NCBI RefSeq assembly: GCF_040790665.1
Contig: NZ_CP160849.1
Span: 1,327,501 to 1,391,500, forward strand
Direction of reading: 5' to 3'
Length of the DNA: 64,000 nucleotides
Source: Sulfitobacter pontiacus
GTDB taxonomy: Bacteria; Pseudomonadota; Alphaproteobacteria; Rhodobacterales; Rhodobacteraceae
A program made the position numbers and the translations under genes. Below are positions 37,077-46,743 of this stretch, in pieces (positions within the stretch are counted from its first letter, which is position 1; every line of letters starts with the position of its first letter). The notes under the pieces were generated by a model. It was not told the origin of the DNA. It ran no database searches and worked only from the letters and a program-made list of their open reading frames with translations.

Positions 37077-37968
37077 CATCTCGCTTGAGACAGAGCTGAC
37101 GCGCAAACCGTTTCATGCGGCCTTGCCCCATGCTGCGGATCTGGCGATTGGCCAGATTCTGCACGGGCTTGGCGGGCTGGACGGCACCGTGGCCGAGGCG
37201 ATGCGCTATGCCGTGACAGGCGGCAAGGGCCTGCGAGCCTTTCTGGTGATCGAAAGCGCGCGGCTGCACGGGGTGATGGACGCGCAGGCCGCCCCCGCCG
37301 CCGGCGCGATCGAGGCGCTGCACGCCTATTCGCTGGTGCATGATGACATGCCTTGCATGGATGATGACGCCCTGCGTCGGGGGCAACCCACGGTACATGT
37401 GAAATGGGACGAGGCGACGGCGGTTCTGGCGGGCGATGCGCTGCAGACATTGGCGTTTGAACTGGTCGCGGCAACGGGCTGCGGCGACGCTGAACGGGTT
37501 GCGCTGGTCACGGGGCTGGCGCGGGCTGCCGGTGTGCGCGGCATGGTGGGCGGGCAGGCGATGGACATCGCCGCCGAAACCGCACGCCAACCGCTGACCC
37601 TTGACCAGATCACGACGCTTCAGGCCGGCAAGACCGGTGCGCTGATCGAATGGGCCGCGACCTCGGGGCCGGTGATGGCGGGCGATGATCCCGCTGCGCT
37701 ACGCAGCTATGCGCGCAACCTCGGGCTGGCGTTCCAGATTGCGGATGACATTCTTGACGTCGAAGGCGATGCCGCCACGGTGGGCAAGGCCGTCGGCAAG
37801 GATGCCGATGCGGGCAAGGCGACCTTTGTGTCGCTGCTGGGGCTGGACCCCGCCCGCACCCGTGCCCGTGATCTTGTCGATGCTGCCTGTGATGCCCTGT
37901 CCCCCTACGGCAGTGACGCCGAAACCTTGCGAGACGCGGCCCGCTTCGTTATTTCCCGCAAAAGCTGA
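37063..37968 (+). CDS. ispA: farnesyl diphosphate synthase (polyprenyl synthetase)
   Basis: IspA condenses IPP with DMAPP and GPP to give FPP, the precursor of quinones and bacterial carotenoids. It has 301 residues. The first aspartate-rich motif DDMPCMDD lies at residues 94-101 and the second DDILD near 228. KGLRAF and GGQAMD are also conserved. The start is a TTG at 37063, overlapping xseB by 14 bp with GGAG 9 nt upstream. No ATG occurs before residue 47, so the unusual start is well supported. dxs follows 16 bp later. Confidence 0.94.
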   Translation: MAGFDISLETELTRKPFHAALPHAADLAIGQILHGLGGLDGTVAEAMRYAVTGGKGLRAFLVIESARLHGVMDAQAAPAAGAIEALHAYSLVHDDMPCMDDDALRRGQPTVHVKWDEATAVLAGDALQTLAFELVAATGCGDAERVALVTGLARAAGVRGMVGGQAMDIAAETARQPLTLDQITTLQAGKTGALIEWAATSGPVMAGDDPAALRSYARNLGLAFQIADDILDVEGDAATVGKAVGKDADAGKATFVSLLGLDPARTRARDLVDAACDALSPYGSDAETLRDAARFVISRKS

Positions 37969-37984
37969 TCCGGTGGAGAGCCAG

Positions 37985-39913
37985 ATGACCGATAGACCAG
38001 ATACGCCCCTTTTGGACCGGGTGAACCGCCCTGCCGATCTGAAGAATTTCTCGGATGCAGAGCTGGTGAAACTGTCCCATGAACTGCGGGCAGAGACGAT
38101 TTCTGCCGTATCAGAGACGGGCGGCCATCTGGGCGCGGGTCTGGGCGTGGTTGAACTGACGGTCGCGATCCATTCGGTGTTCGATACGCCGAAGGACAAA
38201 CTGATCTGGGACGTGAGCCACCAGTGCTACCCGCATAAGATCCTGACCGAACGCCGCGACCGTATCCGCACCTTGCGTATGAAAGACGGGTTGAGCGGAT
38301 TTACCAAACGCAGTGAATCCCCCTACGACCCCTTTGGCGCGGCGCATTCGTCGACCTCTATCAGCGCGGCTTTGGGCTTTTCGGTCGCACGGGATCTGGG
38401 CGGCAATGTCCCCGAAGGTCTGGGCGATGCGATTGCGGTGATCGGCGATGGGTCGATGTCGGCGGGCATGGCCTATGAGGCGATGAACAACGCGGGCCAT
38501 TTGAAAAAGCGGATGTTCGTCATCCTGAACGACAACGAGATGTCGATCGCGCCGCCGGTGGGGGCGATGTCGACCTACCTCAGCCGTCTTTATGCCGAAG
38601 AGCCGTTTCAGGATTTCAAAGCCGCGGCCAAGGGCGCTGTCAGCATGTTGCCCGGCCCGTTCCGCGAAGGGGCCAAGCGCGCCAAGGATATGCTCAAAGG
38701 CATGGCCGTGGGCGGTACGTTGTTCGAACAGCTTGGGTTTTCCTATCTCGGACCGATTGACGGGCATGACCTGAACCAGTTGCTGCCGGTGTTGCGCACG
38801 GTCAAGGCGCGGGCGACGGGGCCGGTGCTGATCCATGTGATCACCAAAAAGGGCAAGGGGTATGGCCCCGCCGAAGCCGCCCGTGACAAGGGCCACGCGA
38901 CCGCCAAGTTCAATGTGCTGACGGGCGAGCAGAAGAAAGCGCCGTCAAACGCGCCCAGCTATACCCGCGTCTTTGCGGACAGCCTGATCGCCGAGGCCGC
39001 AAAAGACGACAAGATCTGCGCCGTGACGGCCGCGATGCCGGATGGGACAGGGCTGAACCTTTTCGCCGAACGCTACCCCAGCCGGTGCTTTGACGTGGGC
39101 ATCGCGGAACAGCACGGTGTGACATTCTCTGCCGGATTGGCGGCGGGCGGGATGAAGCCGTTCTGCACGATGTATTCGACCTTCCTGCAGCGCGGTTATG
39201 ATCAGGTGGTGCATGACGTGGCGATCCAGCGCTTGCCGGTGCGCTTTGCGATTGATCGCGCGGGGTTGGTCGGGGCGGATGGGGCCACTCATGCCGGTGC
39301 CTTTGACGTGGCGTTTTTGGCGAACCTGCCCGATTTCGTCGTGATGGCTGCCGCGGATGAGGCAGAGCTGGTGCATATGGTGGCCACGGCGGCGGCCTAT
39401 GACGACGGGCCGATTGCCTTCCGCTTCCCACGAGGTGAAGGCGCGGGCGTGACCATGCCCGAACGCGGCGAACCGCTGGAGATCGGCAAGGGGCGCATCA
39501 TCGCCGAGGGCAAGCGCGTGGCGCTGCTGTCCTTTGGCACGCGCCTGTCAGAGGTGGAAAAAGCCGCCGAGGCGCTGCGGGCCAAGGGCATCACGCCGAC
39601 CATTGCCGACGCCCGCTTTGCCAAGCCGCTTGACCGCGAGATGATCCTGTCGCTGGCCGCCGATCACGAGGCGCTGATCACCATCGAAGAGGGTGCAGTC
39701 GGCGGTTTTGGCAGCCATGTGGCACAGCTTCTGGCGGATGAGGGCGTGTTCGACGCAGGGCTGAAATACCGGTCTATGGTGCTGCCCGATATCTTTATCG
39801 ATCAGGCGAGCCCCGCGGATATGTATGCAGTCGCGGGGATGAACGCCGAACATATCGAGGCCAAAGTGCTGGATGTGCTGGGCATCGCCAGCATCGGGGC
39901 GCAGCGGGCCTGA
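37985..39913 (+). CDS. dxs: 1-deoxy-D-xylulose-5-phosphate synthase
   Basis: Dxs condenses pyruvate and glyceraldehyde 3-phosphate with TPP, the first step of the MEP isoprenoid pathway. It has 642 residues. The TPP motif [18 protein letters not shown] lies near residue 155. The block [15 protein letters not shown] and the transketolase-like C-terminal part with [18 protein letters not shown] are typical. GGAGAG precedes the ATG by 5 nt. The reading frame is open for another 300 bases upstream, inside ispA, but that is not coding. With ispA it makes an isoprenoid unit. Confidence 0.97.
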   Translation: MTDRPDTPLLDRVNRPADLKNFSDAELVKLSHELRAETISAVSETGGHLGAGLGVVELTVAIHSVFDTPKDKLIWDVSHQCYPHKILTERRDRIRTLRMKDGLSGFTKRSESPYDPFGAAHSSTSISAALGFSVARDLGGNVPEGLGDAIAVIGDGSMSAGMAYEAMNNAGHLKKRMFVILNDNEMSIAPPVGAMSTYLSRLYAEEPFQDFKAAAKGAVSMLPGPFREGAKRAKDMLKGMAVGGTLFEQLGFSYLGPIDGHDLNQLLPVLRTVKARATGPVLIHVITKKGKGYGPAEAARDKGHATAKFNVLTGEQKKAPSNAPSYTRVFADSLIAEAAKDDKICAVTAAMPDGTGLNLFAERYPSRCFDVGIAEQHGVTFSAGLAAGGMKPFCTMYSTFLQRGYDQVVHDVAIQRLPVRFAIDRAGLVGADGATHAGAFDVAFLANLPDFVVMAAADEAELVHMVATAAAYDDGPIAFRFPRGEGAGVTMPERGEPLEIGKGRIIAEGKRVALLSFGTRLSEVEKAAEALRAKGITPTIADARFAKPLDREMILSLAADHEALITIEEGAVGGFGSHVAQLLADEGVFDAGLKYRSMVLPDIFIDQASPADMYAVAGMNAEHIEAKVLDVLGIASIGAQRA

Positions 39914-39940
39914 CGCACAGGCCCGCGCGGTAAACCCGTC

Positions 39941-40375
39941 CTAGGCGTCAAGCAGTTGACGCGCCGCGACGATGCCAAGCGCTGCCGAAGCGGCCTCGCG
40001 GCCCTTTTCGACGAAATGCGCGCGGTAGATCGCATTGTGGTGGTCGGTTTCCTGATAATGGTGCGGCGTCAGCGACACCGAGAGGACGGGCACGCCCGTA
40101 TCAAGGCCTACGCGCATCAACCCGTCAACCACGGCTGTCGCCACGAAATCATGCCGGTAGATGCCGCCATCGACCACGAAGGCCGCGCAGATCACCGCAT
40201 CGTATTTGCCGGATTTGGCGAGGGTCTGCGCCATCAGCGGCATCTCGAACGCGCCGGGGACATCGACAACATCAATCTGGCTTGCGGGGATGGTTTCGGA
40301 AAACCCGTCATAGGCACGATCTACAATATCGGCGTGCCAGCGTGCTTTTACAAAGGCGTAGCGGGTGTGTGTCAT
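39941..40375 (-). CDS. ribH2: 6,7-dimethyl-8-ribityllumazine synthase, type II
   Basis: The enzyme makes the riboflavin precursor from ribityl-aminopyrimidine and butanone phosphate. It has 144 residues. The sequence ARWHADIVDRAYDGF and FVVDGGIYRHDFVATAV closely resembles Brucella-type RibH2, which forms decamers rather than icosahedra. The catalytic region HHYQETDHHNAIYRAHFVEKG is intact. The start at 40375 has GGAGATC upstream. An FMN riboswitch precedes it, which is known for orphan ribH2 genes in alphaproteobacteria. No other riboflavin gene is here. Confidence 0.93.
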   Translation of the reverse strand: MTHTRYAFVKARWHADIVDRAYDGFSETIPASQIDVVDVPGAFEMPLMAQTLAKSGKYDAVICAAFVVDGGIYRHDFVATAVVDGLMRVGLDTGVPVLSVSLTPHHYQETDHHNAIYRAHFVEKGREAASAALGIVAARQLLDA

Positions 40376-40430
40376 AGTGATCTCCTTTTTTACGTCAGCG
40401 ACACAAGTCACCCAAGGCGATCACGATTGC

Positions 40431-40452
40431 GGACGGCCCCAAGGGGCCGCAA
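40431..40452 (-). promoter_or_regulatory. GC hairpin between FMN riboswitch and ribH2
   Basis: On the minus strand GCGGCCCC-TTGG-GGCCG forms a short stable stem about 55 nt before the ribH2 start, right after the aptamer. No T run follows, so it is more likely part of the switching platform than a plain terminator. Confidence 0.5.
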
Positions 40453-40458
40453 CAAACG

Positions 40459-40613
40459 CATTCTCTTTCATCCGGACTATGACCGTCGGCTCTGGCATCT
40501 CACCAGATCTGCTGACCCGGCGCATCCCGAAGGGATGTCGCCAGCGCTCGCGGGCTCGTGGCACTGGGGCCACATACCGCCGGTGGGGAATTGCGCCCCG
40601 CCCTGAGAATAGG
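40459..40613 (-). promoter_or_regulatory. FMN riboswitch (RFN element)
   Basis: Read on the minus strand, the 5' part CTCAGGGCGGGGCG, AATTCCCCACCGGCGGTATG is followed by GAGCCCGCGAGCGC, CACCGG-type and finally CCGACGGTCATAGTCCGGATG before GAAAGAGAA. These are the conserved blocks of the RFN aptamer. It lies 84 nt upstream of ribH2 and should lower its expression at high FMN. The promoter must lie between it and the divergent gene at 40681. Confidence 0.96.
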
Positions 40614-40680
40614 GATACGTTGCCAAGGCAGGGGCGCGTCTGCAATACCAAAAGCGCGTTTGCAGTTTGGACCCTACGTT

Positions 40681-41304
40681 ATGCACCCGAATCCCGTTTA
40701 CCACGACGCCGACACCGCCAAGAACATCGCCTTTGCCCGCGACCGCAGCTTTGGCGTGCTCGCAGCCAATGGCAGCGACGCCCCGTTGATCAGCCATGTG
40801 CCGTTTTTGCTGAACGAAGCAGGGGATCAGGCGGATCTGCATCTGGTCCGGTCTAACCCGATTGCGCGGGCGCTCAAACCCGCGCTGCCGGTCAAGCTCG
40901 CCATCAGCGGGGGCGATAGCTATGTCTCGCCCGACTGGTACGACGTCGACGATCAGGTGCCGACGTGGAACTATGTGGCGGTGCATCTGACCGGCACGCT
41001 AGAGCTGCGCCCGCAGGAAGAGCTGCTGGACCTGCTGGATCGCCAGTCTGCCTGGTTCGAGGATCGTCTGCTGCCCAAGCCGCCGTGGACCACCGCCAAG
41101 ATGAACCCCCTGACCATGCAGAAAATGATGCGCATGATCGTGCCCTGCCGGATCCGGATCACCGGCGTCGACGGGACGTGGAAGCTGAGCCAGAATAAAC
41201 CCGATGCGGTGCGACTGGCCGCAGCCGACGGGGTAGAGGCGCACGGCTTTGGCGCGGGAACAGGCAGTTTGGCCGACCAGATGCGCGCGGCAAAAGGCAC
41301 CTGA
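40681..41304 (+). CDS. FMN-binding protein, PaiB family
   Basis: The 207-residue protein starts MHPNPVYHDADTAKNIAFARDRSFGVLAANG and has the split-barrel flavin-binding fold of the PaiB family, with HLVRSNPIARAL and SPDWYDVDDQVPTWNYVAVH. PaiB was described as a negative regulator in Bacillus, but the sequence itself only indicates FMN binding. Start 40681 begins at the conserved N-terminus. Its divergence from an FMN-controlled gene is suggestive but may be chance. Confidence 0.85.
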   Translation: MHPNPVYHDADTAKNIAFARDRSFGVLAANGSDAPLISHVPFLLNEAGDQADLHLVRSNPIARALKPALPVKLAISGGDSYVSPDWYDVDDQVPTWNYVAVHLTGTLELRPQEELLDLLDRQSAWFEDRLLPKPPWTTAKMNPLTMQKMMRMIVPCRIRITGVDGTWKLSQNKPDAVRLAAADGVEAHGFGAGTGSLADQMRAAKGT

Positions 41305-41372
41305 TCAACAAGCGATTGCACCGCGCGCGGATGACGGTGATAGTTCGCCCAAACCCCGAGGAGGAGACACCC

Positions 41373-41984
41373 GTGAAACTATCCTATTCCCCGACATCGC
41401 CCTATGTCCGCAAGGTCATGGTATTGCTGCATGAAACCGGCCAGATCGAAGATGTGACGCTTGAAAATATCTCGACCACGCCGCTGGCGCCTGATGCCGC
41501 GCTGCTGCCGAACAACCCGCTGGCCAAGGTCCCGGCACTGGTGCGCGACGAGGGGCCCGCGCTGTATGATAGCCGTGTGATTTGCGCCTATCTGGATGAT
41601 CGCGCGGGCGGCAAGCTGTACCCGACCGGCAGCCGCCGCTGGGACACGCTGACGCTTGAGGCAACGGCGGATGGTATGCTCGATGCGGCGCTATCGATGG
41701 TCTACGAGGGCCGGATGCGCCCCGAAGGCAAGCAGATGCCAGAATGGGGCGAGGGTCAGTGGTCCAAGATCGAACGGGCCTGCGCGGCGCTGAACACACG
41801 CTGGATCAGTCAGCTTTCCGGTCCGCTGGATATGGGGCAGATCGCCGTCGGCTGCGCCTTGGGATACCTTGATTTCCGGCATGACGCGCGCAATTGGCGC
41901 AAGGGAAACGACGCCTTGGCCGATTGGGCGCGCCGCTTTGATTCGCGTGCATCCATGCAGGCCACTGCCCCTCCGGCAGGATAA
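41373..41984 (+). CDS. glutathione S-transferase family protein
   Basis: The 203-residue GST has a thioredoxin-like N-domain (KLSYSPTSPYVRKVMVLLHE, NPLAKVPALV, YDSRVICAYLDD) and a helical C-domain (GQIAVGCALGYLDFR). The start is probably GTG at 41373 with GAGGAGG 8 nt upstream; the ATGs at 41316 and 41331 lack one. The YDSRVICAYL motif replaces the usual SES with DS, as in many bacterial GSTs. Substrate is unknown. It precedes petA by 176 bp. Confidence 0.85.
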   Translation: MKLSYSPTSPYVRKVMVLLHETGQIEDVTLENISTTPLAPDAALLPNNPLAKVPALVRDEGPALYDSRVICAYLDDRAGGKLYPTGSRRWDTLTLEATADGMLDAALSMVYEGRMRPEGKQMPEWGEGQWSKIERACAALNTRWISQLSGPLDMGQIAVGCALGYLDFRHDARNWRKGNDALADWARRFDSRASMQATAPPAG

Positions 41985-42160
41985 AAGCGCAAAAAATCCG
42001 GCCTTCACCCTTGAAGGAATGCAACACTGCGACGGTTTGCGCGACAAAGGTATCTGGACGTGCGCGACGCAGCCCGCTAGTAACCAAAAGAATTGTGGGA
42101 GGTGCGTCAGCGCCGCCCCTTGATTTAATGGCCGTCAGGCCCTCGATTTGGAGTTAACCC

Positions 42161-42721
42161 GTGTCCCAAGCAGAAGATCACGCAGGCACCCGGAGGGATT
42201 TCCTCTATTACGCCACAGCTGGTACAGGTGCGGTCGCCGTCGGCGCGGCAGTCTGGCCATTGGTCAATCAGTTGAACCCATCCGCAGATGTGAAGGCGCT
42301 GTCGTCCATCCGCGTCGATGTGTCCGCTGTTGAGCCAGGTACACAGCTCACGGTCAAATGGTTGGGTAAGCCGGTGTTCATCCGCCGCCGTACCGAAGAA
42401 GAAATCGCCAAGGCACGTGACGTTGAAATGTCCGAGCTGCCCGATCCGGGCGCCGAGAACGCCAACATCGCAGCCGGTGCCCCCGCGACGGATGAAAACC
42501 GCGCCATGGCCGGTAAAGAAGACTGGCTGGTGATGATGGGCGTCTGTACCCACCTGGGCTGCGTGCCTTTGGGCGACGCAGGTGACTTTGGCGGCTGGTT
42601 TTGCCCCTGCCACGGGTCGCACTATGACACTGCGGGCCGTATCCGCAAAGGGCCAGCACCGCGCAACCTGCCGGTGCCAATCGCAGAATTCGTGGATGAA
42701 ACCACGATCAAACTAGGTTAA
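42161..42721 (+). CDS. petA: ubiquinol-cytochrome c reductase Rieske iron-sulfur subunit
   Basis: PetA is the 2Fe-2S subunit of the cytochrome bc1 complex, taking electrons from ubiquinol to cytochrome c1. It has 186 residues. The Tat signal RRDFL precedes the N-terminal membrane anchor. The ligands are CTHLGC (Cys129, His131, Cys134) and CPCHGSH (Cys148, Cys150, His151). It starts with GTG at 42161, with TTGGAG 7 nt upstream. petB follows 12 bp later. Confidence 0.98.
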   Translation: MSQAEDHAGTRRDFLYYATAGTGAVAVGAAVWPLVNQLNPSADVKALSSIRVDVSAVEPGTQLTVKWLGKPVFIRRRTEEEIAKARDVEMSELPDPGAENANIAAGAPATDENRAMAGKEDWLVMMGVCTHLGCVPLGDAGDFGGWFCPCHGSHYDTAGRIRKGPAPRNLPVPIAEFVDETTIKLG

Positions 42722-42733
42722 GGGAGAACGGGA

Positions 42734-44077
42734 ATGGCTGGAATTCCTCACGACCATTACGAGCCGAAATCTAACGGAGAGAAGTGGCTGCACACCCGTC
42801 TTCCCGTTGTTGGGCTGCTGTATGACACATTGATGATCCCGACACCGAAGAACCTGAACTGGATGTGGATCTGGGGCATTGTTCTGACGTTCTGTCTGGC
42901 ACTGCAAATCGTGACCGGCATCGTGCTGGCGATGCACTACACCCCCCATGTCGATGTCGCGTTCTCGAGCGTTGAACACATCATGCGGAACGTGAACGGC
43001 GGCTACATGCTGCGCTATCTGCACATGAATGGCGCGTCGCTGTTCTTTGTTGCGGTCTACGCGCACATCTTCCGCGGCCTGTACTACGGGTCGTATAAAG
43101 CGCCACGTGAAATCACGTGGATCGTCGGCATGCTGATCTACCTTCTGATGATGGCAACCGGCTTTATGGGCTATGTTCTGCCTTGGGGTCAGATGTCGTT
43201 CTGGGGCGCTACGGTTATCACCGGTCTGTTCGGTGCGATCCCGTTCATCGGGGAAAGCCTGCAAACGCTTCTGCTGGGCGGGCCTGCGGTCGATAACGCC
43301 ACGCTGAACCGTTTCTTCAGCTTGCACTACCTGCTGCCCTTCGTGATTGCCGGTCTGGTGATCGTGCACATCTGGGCGTTCCACACCACCGGGAACAACA
43401 ACCCCACTGGGGTCGAGGTTCGTCGCACAAGCAAGGAAGACGCAGAGAAAGACACGCTGCCCTTCTGGCCCTACTTCGTGATGAAAGACCTGTTCGCGCT
43501 GGCCGTGATCCTGGTTGTTTTCTTTGCGATCGTGGGTTTCATGCCGAACTATCTGGGCCACCCCGATAACTATATCGAGGCGAACCCGCTTTCGACGCCT
43601 GCGCACATTGTGCCTGAATGGTACTTCCTGCCGTTCTACGCGATCCTGCGTGCCTTTACTGCCGAAGTCTGGGTTGTTCAGATTGCGTCCTTCGTGACCG
43701 GTGGCATCATCGACGCCAAGTTCTTTGGTGTTCTGGCGATGTTCGGTGCGATCGCGGTGATGGCACTGGTGCCTTGGCTGGACACATCCTCGGTGCGTTC
43801 GGGCCGCTATCGTCCCATGTTCAAGTGGTGGTTCGCGCTGCTGGTGATCGACTTCTTCGCGCTGATGTGGCTGGGTGCCATGCCTGCGGAAGAGCCATAT
43901 GCCAGCTTCTCGCTGATCGCTTCGGCCTATTGGTTCGCATACTTCCTGGTGATCCTGCCGCTTCTGGGTGTGATCGAGAAACCAGCGCCGCAGCCTGAAA
44001 CCATCGAAGCCGACTTTGACGCGCATTACGCGCCAAAAACCGGCGGCACCAAGACGCTGGTCAAGCCAGCAGAGTAA
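42734..44077 (+). CDS. petB: cytochrome b of the bc1 complex
   Basis: PetB is the membrane core with hemes bL and bH and both quinone sites. It has 447 residues and eight hydrophobic helices. The N-terminal block [14 protein letters not shown], the Qo region [20 protein letters not shown] and the [15 protein letters not shown] motif (PEWY) are all present. It is second in petABC, with the petC start 5 bp after its stop. Confidence 0.98.
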   Translation: MAGIPHDHYEPKSNGEKWLHTRLPVVGLLYDTLMIPTPKNLNWMWIWGIVLTFCLALQIVTGIVLAMHYTPHVDVAFSSVEHIMRNVNGGYMLRYLHMNGASLFFVAVYAHIFRGLYYGSYKAPREITWIVGMLIYLLMMATGFMGYVLPWGQMSFWGATVITGLFGAIPFIGESLQTLLLGGPAVDNATLNRFFSLHYLLPFVIAGLVIVHIWAFHTTGNNNPTGVEVRRTSKEDAEKDTLPFWPYFVMKDLFALAVILVVFFAIVGFMPNYLGHPDNYIEANPLSTPAHIVPEWYFLPFYAILRAFTAEVWVVQIASFVTGGIIDAKFFGVLAMFGAIAVMALVPWLDTSSVRSGRYRPMFKWWFALLVIDFFALMWLGAMPAEEPYASFSLIASAYWFAYFLVILPLLGVIEKPAPQPETIEADFDAHYAPKTGGTKTLVKPAE

Positions 44078-44082
44078 GGACC

Positions 44083-44931
44083 ATGACAATGATCAAGAAA
44101 ACCTTCCTTTCGGCTGTTGTCGCCTTGGGCTTTGCAGGTTCCGCTGCTTTCGCCGCCGGTGGTGAAGCGCATGTCGAAGACTTTGACTTCTCTTTCGAAG
44201 GGCCTTTCGGGTCCTTCGATGCCAACCAGCTGCAACGCGGTCTGCAAATCTATACCGAGGTCTGCTCTGCCTGCCACGGCATGAAGTTTGTGCCGATCCG
44301 TACACTTGCGGATGAAGGTGGCCCCCACCTTCCCGAAGATCAGGTCCGTGCCTATGCCGCGAACTTTGATATCTTCGACCCCGAGCTGGACGACACACGC
44401 CCCGGCACGCCGGTTGACCATTTCCCTGAGTCCGCGTTGGATACCGCGCCCGATCTCAGCTTGATGGCCAAGAAGCGCGCCGGTTTCCACGGGCCCTATG
44501 GTCTGGGGATCAACCAGTTCTTCAAAGGCATCGGCGGACCCGAATATATCGCGTCGCTTTTGACTGGCTACGAAGAAGCCCCAGCCTGTGCCCCCGAGGA
44601 TTTCCCCGGTCACTACAACACGGCGTTCCCAAGCGGCGGTATCCCCGAATCTTGTAAGGACGAGAATGGCCACGCCACAATCGAAGGCAGCTGGATCGCG
44701 ATGGCACCCCCGCTGTACGGTGATGACGTGACCTATAACGACGGCCACGATTCTGACCTGCACCACGAAGCCGAAGATGTTGCGGCCTTCCTGATGTGGA
44801 CCGCCGAGCCCAAGATGATGGCACGCAAGCAAGCCGGTTTTGCTGGCGTTCTGTTCCTGACGCTGTTGTCGGTATTGCTGTATCTGACCAACAAACGTCT
44901 GTGGGCGCCTGTGAAACACAAGGAAGACTGA
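44083..44931 (+). CDS. petC: cytochrome c1 of the bc1 complex
   Basis: PetC carries heme c1 on the periplasmic side and passes electrons to cytochrome c. It has up to 282 residues with a signal peptide ending near AAFAA. The heme site CSACHG is at Cys61, Cys64 and His65. The C-terminal anchor [21 protein letters not shown] precedes a short basic tail. The Shine-Dalgarno GGA (44078-44080) is only 2 nt from the first ATG, so the ATG at 44089 is the likelier start. A strong terminator follows. Confidence 0.97.
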   Translation: MTMIKKTFLSAVVALGFAGSAAFAAGGEAHVEDFDFSFEGPFGSFDANQLQRGLQIYTEVCSACHGMKFVPIRTLADEGGPHLPEDQVRAYAANFDIFDPELDDTRPGTPVDHFPESALDTAPDLSLMAKKRAGFHGPYGLGINQFFKGIGGPEYIASLLTGYEEAPACAPEDFPGHYNTAFPSGGIPESCKDENGHATIEGSWIAMAPPLYGDDVTYNDGHDSDLHHEAEDVAAFLMWTAEPKMMARKQAGFAGVLFLTLLSVLLYLTNKRLWAPVKHKED

Positions 44932-44960
44932 TCTTCCTTCACACGGCCAATGCCTGAATA

Positions 44961-45002
44961 TAGCCCCCCGATCCATCGCGGTTCGGGGGGCTTTCTTTTT
45001 TT
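44961..45002 (+). terminator. rho-independent terminator after petC
   Basis: agccccccga and tcggggggct form a 10-bp GC stem around a 10-nt loop, followed by ttctttttttt. It starts 30 bp after the petC stop and ends the petABC operon. Confidence 0.95.
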
Positions 45003-45066
45003 GGGGACGCGTTCGGCTGGGTACTAGCGCTGCTGGCTTGCGACAGTGACAGGCGACGCCAGTGGA

Positions 45067-45426
45067 TTAACGGTGAAACCCTGCCACGCGGTCAAGCCGC
45101 ACACCGCCATAGCCCGCAAGCACCGACATCACCGCGGCGGTGGCAGGGCCGTAGACGGTTAAACGCACCGGCATAAACAGCTCTGTAAACCGGTCAGCAA
45201 AGCGGCCACCGAACTGCGCAAAATGCGCCATCACGGCTGCGTTGTCCGCATAACGTTCCAGCACAGTGCAGGTGCGTCGGTCGTCGGACATGTAGAATTC
45301 GCTATGCAGTGTGCGCGGTTCGTCTGCCTCTGCAGCCTGTACCATTTCTTCAAGCAACGGTTGGACATTGTCGCCCTGACCGTCCCGCACGTCCATCTCA
45401 AGGACCCATTCGATAATTTCGCTCAT
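45067..45426 (-). CDS. antibiotic biosynthesis monooxygenase (ABM)-domain protein
   Basis: The 119-residue small ferredoxin-like alpha+beta barrel starts with IIEWVLEMDVRDGQGD and continues through TLHSEFYMSDDRRTCTVLERYADNAAVMAHF. Known members oxidise quinols or act in quinone and aromatic metabolism, but many have no assigned reaction. No cofactor motif is expected. It is cytoplasmic and on its own, convergent with petABC. I cannot say what the substrate is. Confidence 0.8.
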   Translation of the reverse strand: MSEIIEWVLEMDVRDGQGDNVQPLLEEMVQAAEADEPRTLHSEFYMSDDRRTCTVLERYADNAAVMAHFAQFGGRFADRFTELFMPVRLTVYGPATAAVMSVLAGYGGVRLDRVAGFHR

Positions 45427-45486
45427 GTTAACCCTTTCTCGCTAGGGAATCACCCTAGAGGAGAAAGGTTTACAATCTGCAACGTC

Positions 45487-46743
45487 TCACACAGCCAGCA
45501 GATGCCCTGCGTTCTGGCCGGTGATCGTGGCCGAAATGATCGCGCCCTCGGTCTGGGGGGTGGCAAAATGGGTTTCGGTGAATTGTTCGGTACGGCCCAT
45601 GGTGGGGCTTTCCATCAACACCTGATGGGCGCGACCTTGTTGGGCCGCCAAATGGCGCGCGACCTGCGCGTCACCCGCAGCACGCAGCTGCGCCGCGCGT
45701 TCCTTGATGAGCGTGCCGTTCACTGCTGGCATCCTTGCAGCGGGCGTGCCTTCGCGCGCCGAATAGGGGAAGACATGCAGCCATGTCAGATCGCAGTCCG
45801 TCACCAGTTTGAGCGAGTTTTCGAACATCGCGTCGGTTTCGGTGGGGAAGCCGGCGATGATATCGGCCCCAAAGGTCATGTCGGGACGCAGTTTGCGGGC
45901 CTCTTGGGCAAAACGGATCGCATCGTCGCGCAGGTGGCGGCGCTTCATCCGTTTCAGGATCATGTCGTCGCCGTGTTGCAAGGACAGATGCAGGTGCGGC
46001 ATCAAGCGGGGCTCGGTGGCGATGGCCTGCATCAGGTTCTCGTCCACCTCGATCGAATCGATGGAGCTGATGCGCAGGCGTGGCAGGTCGGGCACCAGCC
46101 GCAGGATGCGCATCACCAGATCCCCGAGCTTGGGCGTCGCGGGAAGGTCCGCACCCCAACTGGTTAGATCGACGCCGGTCAGAACGACTTCGTTAAAGCC
46201 CTTGTCGACCAGCCGCTTGATCTGATCCACCACGACCCCCGCAGGAACCGAGCGGGAATTGCCGCGGCCATAAGGGATGATGCAGAAGGTACAACGGTGA
46301 TCGCAGCCGTTTTGGACCTGCACATAGGCCCGGCTGCGCGTGCCGAAACCGTCAATGAGATGCCCCGCCGTTTCGGTCACCGACATGATGTCATCGACCT
46401 GAAGCGCCTCTGTCTCGCCGATGAAATCAGCGGCCAATCCCTGCCACGTCGCGCCCACCATCTTTTCGGTGTTGCCGATCACCGCGTCGACCTCTGCCAT
46501 CTTGGTAAAGGTTTCTGGTTCGGTCTGGGCGGCGCAGCCGGTGACGATCAAACGCGCGTCGGGGTTGGCCTTACGCAGCTTGCGAATGTCCTGACGCGCC
46601 TTGCGCACGGCCTCGGCGGTGACGGCGCAGGTGTTGACGATAACCGCGTCTTTCAGGCCAGCCTGTTCGGCAAGTTCCTTCATCGCTTCGGTCTCATAGG
46701 CGTTCAGGCGGCAGCCGTGATTCGAGAAGATCGGGGCGCTCAT
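45487..46743 (-). CDS. mtaB: tRNA t6A37 methylthiotransferase
   Basis: MtaB adds a methylthio group to t6A37 of tRNAs to make ms2t6A. It is a radical-SAM methylthiotransferase of 418 residues. The N-terminal cluster ligands are Cys11, Cys39 and Cys70 (SNHGCRLN, NTCAVT, VTGCAAQ). The radical-SAM motif CDHRCTFC has Cys147, Cys151 and Cys154. A C-terminal TRAM-like region is predicted. Its ATG overlaps the dapF stop (ATGA), so the genes are translationally coupled, an arrangement seen in relatives. Confidence 0.95.
   Translation of the reverse strand: MSAPIFSNHGCRLNAYETEAMKELAEQAGLKDAVIVNTCAVTAEAVRKARQDIRKLRKANPDARLIVTGCAAQTEPETFTKMAEVDAVIGNTEKMVGATWQGLAADFIGETEALQVDDIMSVTETAGHLIDGFGTRSRAYVQVQNGCDHRCTFCIIPYGRGNSRSVPAGVVVDQIKRLVDKGFNEVVLTGVDLTSWGADLPATPKLGDLVMRILRLVPDLPRLRISSIDSIEVDENLMQAIATEPRLMPHLHLSLQHGDDMILKRMKRRHLRDDAIRFAQEARKLRPDMTFGADIIAGFPTETDAMFENSLKLVTDCDLTWLHVFPYSAREGTPAARMPAVNGTLIKERAAQLRAAGDAQVARHLAAQQGRAHQVLMESPTMGRTEQFTETHFATPQTEGAIISATITGQNAGHLLAV

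Noticed and set aside
42713..44089. 458-codon minus-strand frame opposite petB
   Set aside because: Shadow of petB with abnormal composition (Gln, His, Arg, Asp runs).
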